Made by a program: the position numbers and the translations under genes
The notes under the pieces: generated by a model
What the model saw: the letters and a program-made list of their open reading frames with translations, nothing else
Told to the model about the DNA's origin: nothing
The model's database searches: none
Source: Promethearchaeota archaeon
Lineage (GTDB): Archaea > Asgardarchaeota > Lokiarchaeia > Sigynarchaeales > SOKP01
Direction of reading: 5' to 3'
Assembly: GCA_016839845.1 (NCBI GenBank)
Contig: JAEOTL010000544.1
Location: forward strand, 1-5,637
Length of the DNA: 5,637 bases
Part shown: piece by piece, positions 1 to 4,607 of the stretch
Position numbering within the stretch: the stretch's first letter is position 1
Layout: each line of letters opens with the position of its first letter

Positions 1-524
1 GGTCTTAGTGGATTAAATATATTGGCAATCCATTGGTAAGTTGCACCAGGTTCATACAAATCAATTAAGGTTGAGTATATATCAGGATGAGTCCCAAGTT
101 TTTCTGCCTTTTCTATTTGCAATTCAACTGTTTTTTCTAGAATATTCTGGAAAATTGAAAAATCACTTTTAGCTCTGGCATCCCTCCATTCCTTCGCCGC
201 CAGTATACTTGTTTCAGCTATTTCTGTAACCAACTTTTCGGGCAATTTAGTTGCTAAATTATAATCTCTGGTTATATCTCGAAGCATAGCTTTATCAATT
301 TCGTTAAGATCAAGCTGTTGTGCTTCTTTTATCATTTTACCTACTTTATCTGAGGTGATTCTTTGATGAGTTAACTTAGTTATTAATGATACCTGTTTCG
401 ACCTCCCCTCAAGGGATTTATACTCCATCATATTTACTTCTTGATCCCAATTTAAGAGAGAATTAATATAACCTAATCTCATTATTTCAGCAAAATATTC
501 CCGAAGTTCTTTTATCGCACTCAT
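1..524 (-). CDS. M32-family metallocarboxypeptidase, N-terminal part (runs off left edge)
   Basis: This is the first 174 codons of a gene that continues beyond position 1. By family knowledge, M32 (Taq-type) carboxypeptidases are cytosolic, metal-dependent enzymes of about 500 residues that trim amino acids from peptide C-termini. The assignment rests on family landmarks I can read: LLNWDQE at residues 23-29 (family pattern LLxWDQE), EWRDARAKSDF at 112-122, and a helix ending in EKAEKLG (138-144) followed by LIDLYEPGAT (153-162), which matches the family LLDxYEPGMT segment. The catalytic HEXXH, normally near residue 260-270, lies outside the window, so activity cannot be judged. The ATG at 522-524 is the first possible start, because an in-frame TGA lies eight codons upstream. 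There is no Shine-Dalgarno sequence, and a TATA-like box lies about 28 bases upstream, which suggests a nearly leaderless mRNA. No signal peptide is present. It is probably transcribed separately from the GTPase gene upstream of it. Confidence 0.9.
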   Translation of the reverse strand, partial: MSAIKELREYFAEIMRLGYINSLLNWDQEVNMMEYKSLEGRSKQVSLITKLTHQRITSDKVGKMIKEAQQLDLNEIDKAMLRDITRDYNLATKLPEKLVTEIAETSILAAKEWRDARAKSDFSIFQNILEKTVELQIEKAEKLGTHPDIYSTLIDLYEPGATYQWIANIFNPLR

Positions 525-551
525 TTTAAAGACTTTAGTTTTAGGTCAGTT

Positions 552-561
552 TATTTTTATA
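552..561 (-). promoter_or_regulatory. TATA-like box of the carboxypeptidase gene
   Basis: Read on the minus strand this is TATAAAAATA, ending about 28 bases before the ATG at 524. Archaeal TATA boxes centre about 26 bases before the transcription start, so initiation is predicted within a few bases of the ATG. The bases just upstream (CATTTC) do not resemble a strong purine-rich BRE. The call rests on sequence and spacing only. Confidence 0.45.
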
Positions 562-567
562 GAAATG

Positions 568-597
568 TAGTAAAACTTTTACAAAAAAGTTTTGCTA
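568..597. repeat. Near-perfect inverted repeat (candidate operator or terminator hairpin)
   Basis: A perfect 9-base dyad, AAAACTTTT (572-580) and AAAAGTTTT (585-593), is separated by ACAA. It is extended outward by one G-T wobble and then three more pairs (568-570 with 595-597), giving a stem of about 13 pairs with a 4-base loop. It sits about 70 bases after the GTPase stop codon and immediately upstream of the carboxypeptidase TATA-like box. Two uses are plausible: a transcription-factor operator, or a 3' hairpin of the GTPase transcript (its minus-strand form contains a T6 run). The dyad is directly visible; its role is not known. Confidence 0.55.
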
Positions 598-632
598 TTA
601 TCTAGCAGAATTGTGAATTATTTTAAAAGAAG

Positions 633-647
633 TAAGTTGTGAACTTA
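633..647. repeat. Short inverted repeat TAAGTT-gtg-AACTTA
   Basis: A perfect 6-base inverted repeat with a 3-base spacer lies 17 bases past the GTPase stop codon. It is short enough to occur by chance in AT-rich DNA. If real, it would form a small 3'-UTR hairpin on the GTPase mRNA. The rest of 525-663 holds only the larger dyad and the TATA-like box. Confidence 0.25.
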
Positions 648-663
648 GGTTGAACTATTTTTG

Positions 664-2226
664 TTATGTTGCTTGTTCTTGTTTTACAAAAAAGTCTGCT
701 GCTAATTCCACATCTTCAATGGTTAACTGTCTTCCTAAAGATTGTTCTAAATCTTGTACGAGTTGCTCGCATAAATTTAAGCTTAGGGATCCTCCTTTCT
801 CAGTGATCAATTTCTGTAATTCAGTTGTATAATCTGAAACTTTCCGCTTTTTTATGTCCTTGGTCAAGTTTTCATGTTCACCAAACAATTCCATGGGCAT
901 CTTAGCTTTTGTAGTTTTTGCTTTTTCCCCTTTTTTAGTAGAAGGCAAAGATCTTGCTGGTCTTGGGGGGATTTCTGTAGTTTTAATTACCTTCAGCTCA
1001 ACTGGTTTTGATTCTAATTTCTGAAAGGAGACTAATTTTTGTGGTGCCGCTTCAAGAGTAGATGGTTGGGTTATGGGATCTGATTTTTCTTGAGCTAGAG
1101 ATTCAATTGAAGGAAGTGATGAGGGTAAAGGTTTTACCGAAATCTTTTTCTTAAATTTAAGTTCCCTTGGCATGTCAAACTCAGGTGATGGTGCAAGTCG
1201 CTTTCGTCTTTCCGTTTGTTCCCTTAATTTTTCATTAATCTCGTCCACTTTTACTTGGTATTTTATACTGTTTTCAAGATCGCGATGAATGGTACAGATT
1301 TTAACGATTTCTTTAAATTTAGCTAGAGCTTGAATAGTATTACCAATATTTAATAAACTTTCGGCTTCGTTTACCATATTCTCAAAATTTTCAGGTAAAT
1401 CTTCCTTTAATCCTATTGTTTCTCTTATCAATAATTGAACCTGAGACTTTGCATTAGGGGAATTCAGCGACATTTCCACAAAATCTCGAATTCCTATTTC
1501 ATTCTTAATACTTCTAACTTCCTTATCATTCACTAAATCTCGTTTATTTCCAATGACTAATAATTTTGATTGGTCTCCATCTATCTTATAAAGGTTCAAA
1601 AAATGTTTAATAGTTTTCAGATGATAATTTCCCAAGTTAAATATTAAAATAACTAAATCAGAACCATGAATTAATTTAGTCCACAGAAGAGAGAAATTAT
1701 CCTTCAGTTGAAAATCCCAAAGCTCGAAGCGTAATTCATTAATATTGAAATTAGAAAATTTAGCAAAATCCATTACTGTTGTTTCTTCCTCTCCTTTTAG
1801 TAGATTATACAGTGTGGTTTTCCCGGCATCAGAAGGGCCAATTATTGATATTTTTGACTGTAAGTCCTTTTGAATTTGATCGAGAAAACTTAAGAATTTT
1901 TCTTTTGGCTCACTTGATTCTTTTATTTTCCTTGGATCCGGGAATAATTCTTGGAACTTTGTCGATGAATCATCCATAATTTTTTCCACATATTTAAGAG
2001 AATCGACTAAGTCTGTTACAAATAAGAAATAAAGACTATCTTGACCTCTGTGAAAGATTTGTAAATCAGAAATTTTACGACTAATAATTTTCCCAGGGAT
2101 TGGCATATCCATATATTTCTTAATCGTTTCTAAAACATTATTTAACTCCTCATTTCCAAAAGCTTGTGCAAAATCTTTTACAAAGACGTGTTCCTTCTCA
2201 AAAAAAATATGAATTTGCCTTAGCAT
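664..2226 (-). CDS. Longin-domain small GTPase (Ras/Arf-like) with TPR-like hairpin and C-terminal helical tail
   Basis: This 520-residue multidomain protein is probably a nucleotide-dependent switch acting at membranes or on scaffolds. Residues 3-95 have the beta-beta-helix-beta-beta-beta-helix order of a longin-like domain (strands near IHIFF and HVFVKDF, helix near 25-40, strands to about 70, final helix 74-94). Residues 124-272 are the GTPase domain: P-loop GPSDAGKTT (130-138), a Thr pair at 149-150 as possible switch I, WDFQLKD (170-176) at G3, NKRD (227-230) at G4 and EMSLN (251-255) in place of ETSAK at G5. G3 is abnormal: the invariant DxxG Gly is Leu174 and the catalytic Gln is Lys175. 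Residues 281-338 look like a TPR- or MIT-like hairpin, 339-447 is a Pro/Lys-rich probably disordered linker, and 465-520 is a compact helical tail. There is no signal peptide or membrane segment. The ATG at 2226 is fixed by an in-frame TAA seven codons upstream. The GTPase call is strong; the longin call is by pattern; the cellular role is inferred. Confidence 0.88.
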   Translation of the reverse strand: MLRQIHIFFEKEHVFVKDFAQAFGNEELNNVLETIKKYMDMPIPGKIISRKISDLQIFHRGQDSLYFLFVTDLVDSLKYVEKIMDDSSTKFQELFPDPRKIKESSEPKEKFLSFLDQIQKDLQSKISIIGPSDAGKTTLYNLLKGEEETTVMDFAKFSNFNINELRFELWDFQLKDNFSLLWTKLIHGSDLVILIFNLGNYHLKTIKHFLNLYKIDGDQSKLLVIGNKRDLVNDKEVRSIKNEIGIRDFVEMSLNSPNAKSQVQLLIRETIGLKEDLPENFENMVNEAESLLNIGNTIQALAKFKEIVKICTIHRDLENSIKYQVKVDEINEKLREQTERRKRLAPSPEFDMPRELKFKKKISVKPLPSSLPSIESLAQEKSDPITQPSTLEAAPQKLVSFQKLESKPVELKVIKTTEIPPRPARSLPSTKKGEKAKTTKAKMPMELFGEHENLTKDIKKRKVSDYTTELQKLITEKGGSLSLNLCEQLVQDLEQSLGRQLTIEDVELAADFFVKQEQAT

Positions 2227-2241
2227 TGTTTTGATATGTTC

Positions 2242-2253
2242 TTTTTATAAAAA
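2242..2253. promoter_or_regulatory. Palindromic TATA-like element upstream of the GTPase gene
   Basis: TTTTTATAAAAA is a perfect 12-base palindrome centred about 21 bases from the GTPase ATG. That is close to, though slightly shorter than, the usual TATA-to-start spacing of a leaderless archaeal gene. No Shine-Dalgarno sequence precedes the ATG, which fits leaderless initiation. Confidence 0.35.
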
Positions 2254-2273
2254 AAGAAGATACACTTATTAAT

Positions 2274-2287
2274 AATTTTTTATAATT
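2274..2287 (-). promoter_or_regulatory. Alternative TATA-like element for the GTPase gene
   Basis: Read on the minus strand this is an AATTATAAAAAATT-like stretch, centred about 55 bases before the GTPase ATG. If used, it would give a leader of about 30 bases. It competes with the nearer palindromic element. Base composition here is so AT-rich that either could be fortuitous. Confidence 0.25.
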
Positions 2288-2351
2288 GTTTAATCTATAA
2301 TCGTACCTAACTATTAATGATTTTTCAAAAGCAAAAAAAATATTAGAATTC

Positions 2352-2370
2352 ATTTATTTGGTTTATTTAG
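2352..2370 (+). promoter_or_regulatory. Candidate TATA region of the plus-strand operon, with near-duplicated TTTATTT
   Basis: Two copies of TTTATTT lie back to back. The second is centred about 26 bases before the ATG at 2391, the right spacing for leaderless transcription. No clear Shine-Dalgarno sequence precedes that ATG, and an in-frame TAA at 2379-2381 rules out an earlier start. An AT-rich stretch at 2333-2348 is an alternative that would give a leader of about 24 bases. Confidence 0.3.
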
Positions 2371-2390
2371 GAAATGCCTAAAGAGAAAAC

Positions 2391-3344
2391 ATGCCTTTAA
2401 AACCAGATGATCTTACTAAGTTTTTAGAAAATGAGTCAGAGACAAAATTCAAAACAGAATTACTTAATTTGCTTAATATTAGAATTAATAACTTATGTTT
2501 TGATGAATGTGAACGTGACAGGATAGTCTGTACTCTAACTCCTATGTGCTCAAGAAGATTTCTACTTAAATTACGGATCAAAAATGGTTTAAAAATGGAA
2601 GATTTACCCCAATTTTGTTATAGTGTTCATAAAGGCGTGATAGAGAGAGAATTCAGAAATAAAACTGTTGTATATAGACCTTATGATACGTATCTTTATT
2701 TAATCGATTTTTTAGATGTATTTTTTCATGGTGATTATCGAAAATTAAATAAATTCTTTTCTTTTGAAAATTGGGAAGAAACAAAGAAAATTTTTGATGA
2801 TCGAATCAATAATAGGAATGAAAGCTTTAAGTATCTTTTAACAAAGGATTATTTTATCTTTAAATTTGAAGATAAAACTCATGTTATATTTCTTAAAGAT
2901 AAATTTGTGTTATGTAATGCAAACCGTGAGCATATTTCAGACCTTGACTTACTGTTTGGGATATGTAAGCTTTACGAAGAACAGTTTTTTCCAGAAATTA
3001 AATTGAATTTGTTTCCTTCTAAAAATGTGGAGATTTCTGTTAAGGTCCCATATGATGTTCTTACAAAAATAGGGGAAGAACCTATGGAAGAACACAGTTC
3101 CAAAGCCAATGAGTACTTTTGGAACACTTTTTGGGAAGATCTTAACTCTTTAACCCAATATTGTGATGAAATCAATTTACAAATGGATAAGAACCAAAAT
3201 CTGGAAATTACTCTCTCAATATCTCTGTTAACAAACAACTATTCAGAAGAGGAAAAAAGAATACCTCTCAGGTTTAGGGATTTAAGATTAATATTAAATT
3301 TTATAACTCGAATTTATACAGATTATTATATAATTTGGATATAA
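2391..3344 (+). CDS. Uncharacterised 317-residue protein with an N-terminal Cys cluster
   Basis: I do not recognise this family. The protein has no signal peptide and no clear membrane helix. Residues 1-75 are helical and charged and contain four cysteines spaced C36-x3-C40-x6-C47-x5-C53, with C76 and H80 beyond. This could bind a metal but matches no zinc-finger pattern I know. Residues 92-185 look mixed alpha/beta with many aromatics (VVYRPYDTYLYLIDF; strands near 153-160 and 162-175). A second alternating strand section follows at 203-222, an acidic linker at 228-240, and strands near 260-282. The C-terminus is hydrophobic and aromatic (YTDYYIIWI). It is the first gene of a probable two-gene operon, only 6 bases ahead of the next frame opening. 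It lies divergent from the longin-GTPase, so a partner or regulator of that switch is possible. That link is inference from position only. Confidence 0.8.
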   Translation: MPLKPDDLTKFLENESETKFKTELLNLLNIRINNLCFDECERDRIVCTLTPMCSRRFLLKLRIKNGLKMEDLPQFCYSVHKGVIEREFRNKTVVYRPYDTYLYLIDFLDVFFHGDYRKLNKFFSFENWEETKKIFDDRINNRNESFKYLLTKDYFIFKFEDKTHVIFLKDKFVLCNANREHISDLDLLFGICKLYEEQFFPEIKLNLFPSKNVEISVKVPYDVLTKIGEEPMEEHSSKANEYFWNTFWEDLNSLTQYCDEINLQMDKNQNLEITLSISLLTNNYSEEEKRIPLRFRDLRLILNFITRIYTDYYIIWI

Positions 3345-3350
3345 TGAAAA

Positions 3351-4607
3351 GTGGTGAATAAATTGGAAGAAAATAAAAATGATTCTGTGGAAGTCCACTC
3401 GATTGAGGAAATTTTGAAAGATGGAAGAATTGATGATGCCGTTGAATTAATTGGGTTATATCTTAACGAATCTACTGAAGATTATTACATTGATAGGCTC
3501 GAAAATGTTATTGAACTTCTATTATCTCTTCACGGGGGAAGAACAGTATTAAGATTCCTGATTGAAAATTTAATTATTGATATCCCCTCACTTTTAGAGA
3601 ACCTTTCTAAGAGAGATTCTGTATTAAGGTACACATTTCTTCTTCTCTTAAAGACTATCTGTGAAAATGAATGTGATCTTTTCCTTCCTTATAGCGAAGA
3701 TTTATTAAATTCAGAAGATCCTAATGTAAGGGAGGCAGATCTCCAGCTTTTAGTATACATGGCAGGAGGTGAAAACACTATTGACGACGAATCCCTAATA
3801 AAATCAATTACCCTTAAACTAACTGATGAGAAGGATTTCGTGGTTGAGAAAGCTACTCAAGCTTTACAAGCAATAGGAGTAAATTCACCTTCTACTGTTA
3901 CTAAAGTATTAATGGAGTATGTCAAAGACCTTTCAGATATTCCTGAGAATGAAGAACTCAAGAAATTAGTTGATCAAATATTAAAGTCTTTCGTAACTGT
4001 TGAAAAAATTGAGGAGATTGTAGAAATTTCTGAGGATACAGAGGAAAAAACATTAGAGGAAGAGGAATCAGAAATCAGCGACAAAGAAATGGAATTAAAG
4101 AAAAAAGAACTCGAGATTAAAAAGAAAAAATTAGAATTAGAAGAAAAAGAGAAAGAAATAGAAGTCAAAGCAATATTAGAAAAAGAGAAAGCACTTAAGT
4201 TAAAGGAAGAAATTATAGAGGTCGAATCAAAACTCATAGAAGAAACTTTGATTATTGATGATATTTCTAAAAAGAAATTACCAAGGAAATTAAAAAAAGA
4301 AGAATCTAAAATTATCGATAAAGAATTGGAGCTCAAATTAAAAGATTTGGAGATTAAGAAGAAAAAACTCGAAATAGTAGAGAAAGAAAAAGAATTAGAG
4401 GAAAGAGAAATCTTACAAAAAGAAAAGGCATTAAAAATAAAAGAGGAACTCATCGAAAAGGAAAAAGAACTTTCTCAAGTGGAACTGGAATTAAAACAGA
4501 AAGTCATTGAAAAAAAAGAGCAAATGCTCCTTAAAGAAGAAGCAAAACGAGTAGATAAAGAACTAAAAGAAATCGTGGAAGATGAGGAGAAAGAAGATGG
4601 AACTTAA
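3351..4607 (+). CDS. HEAT-repeat protein with long Lys/Glu-rich repeated helical tail
   Basis: This is a two-part protein of 418 residues (414 if TTG 3363 is the start). Residues 15-215 are paired amphipathic helices of HEAT/ARM type. The clearest repeats are DPNVREADLQLLVYMAGG (123-140) and DEKDFVVEKATQALQAIG (159-176), which carry the HEAT-like Asp, Val and Ala positions. HEAT solenoids generally serve as protein-binding scaffolds, including in coat-adaptor and phosphatase complexes. Residues 230-418 are almost entirely Lys, Glu, Leu and Ile, and are predicted to form a long coiled coil or single alpha-helix. This part is built from 79-residue units at 238-316, 317-395 and a partial one from 396. 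No signal peptide or membrane segment is present. The gene follows the 317-residue protein by 6 bases, so it is likely co-transcribed. Its stop overlaps that of the convergent gene. A scaffold or adaptor role near the longin-GTPase is inferred, not shown. Confidence 0.85.
   Translation: MVNKLEENKNDSVEVHSIEEILKDGRIDDAVELIGLYLNESTEDYYIDRLENVIELLLSLHGGRTVLRFLIENLIIDIPSLLENLSKRDSVLRYTFLLLLKTICENECDLFLPYSEDLLNSEDPNVREADLQLLVYMAGGENTIDDESLIKSITLKLTDEKDFVVEKATQALQAIGVNSPSTVTKVLMEYVKDLSDIPENEELKKLVDQILKSFVTVEKIEEIVEISEDTEEKTLEEEESEISDKEMELKKKELEIKKKKLELEEKEKEIEVKAILEKEKALKLKEEIIEVESKLIEETLIIDDISKKKLPRKLKKEESKIIDKELELKLKDLEIKKKKLEIVEKEKELEEREILQKEKALKIKEELIEKEKELSQVELELKQKVIEKKEQMLLKEEAKRVDKELKEIVEDEEKEDGT
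3353..3357 (+). promoter_or_regulatory. Shine-Dalgarno GGTGA, favouring a TTG start at 3363
   Basis: GGTGA matches the anti-Shine-Dalgarno sequence of archaeal 16S rRNA (which ends CACCTCC) and lies five bases before TTG 3363-3365. The in-frame GTG codons at 3351 and 3354 overlap this motif and have no such site themselves. An ATG at 3344 overlaps the previous stop codon but closes after five codons. The TTG is therefore the better-supported start, making the protein 414 residues rather than 418. Confidence 0.45.
4062..4604 (+). repeat. Coding tandem repeat, 79-codon (237-base) period, about 2.3 copies
   Basis: Unit 1 spans 4062-4298, unit 2 4299-4535, and a partial unit 3 4536-4604. The anchor motif DKE(M/L)EL or DKEL recurs at protein residues 244, 323 and 402, exactly 79 apart. 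Over the best 54 residues of units 1 and 2 (242-295 against 321-374), I count 38 identities and no gaps. Many synonymous differences show that the duplication is not recent. Unit 3 keeps KEE-x-K-x-x-DKEL and then diverges to an acidic end. Confidence 0.85.

Noticed and set aside
650..832. Plus-strand open frame of 60 codons with many Cys and Ser
   Set aside because: It lies antisense to the C-terminus of the GTPase, whose own frame encodes a well-patterned helical domain. The Cys/Ser content is a by-product.
1779..1979. Plus-strand open frame of 66 codons with a hydrophobic stretch
   Set aside because: It is antisense to the GTPase P-loop region; the hydrophobicity mirrors the coding strand of a clearly real domain.
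2374..2390. ATG at 2374 after AGGAA as an earlier start for the 317-residue protein
   Set aside because: It is out of frame with the gene and closes after eight codons.
2378..2581. Minus-strand open frame at the start of the 317-residue gene
   Set aside because: It is a shadow of the longer plus-strand gene and has no separate promoter or recognisable product. The short antisense frame at 2972-3238 is rejected for the same reason.
3344..3361. ATG overlapping the stop of the 317-residue gene (TAATG) as a coupled start
   Set aside because: This frame ends after five codons and is not the frame of the HEAT protein.
3974..4453. Minus-strand open frame of 159 codons, Ser/Phe-rich
   Set aside because: It is the exact antisense of the Lys/Glu repeat: AAA/GAA codons read backwards give TTT/TTC, and few stops arise. 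The low-complexity composition has no independent coding signal.
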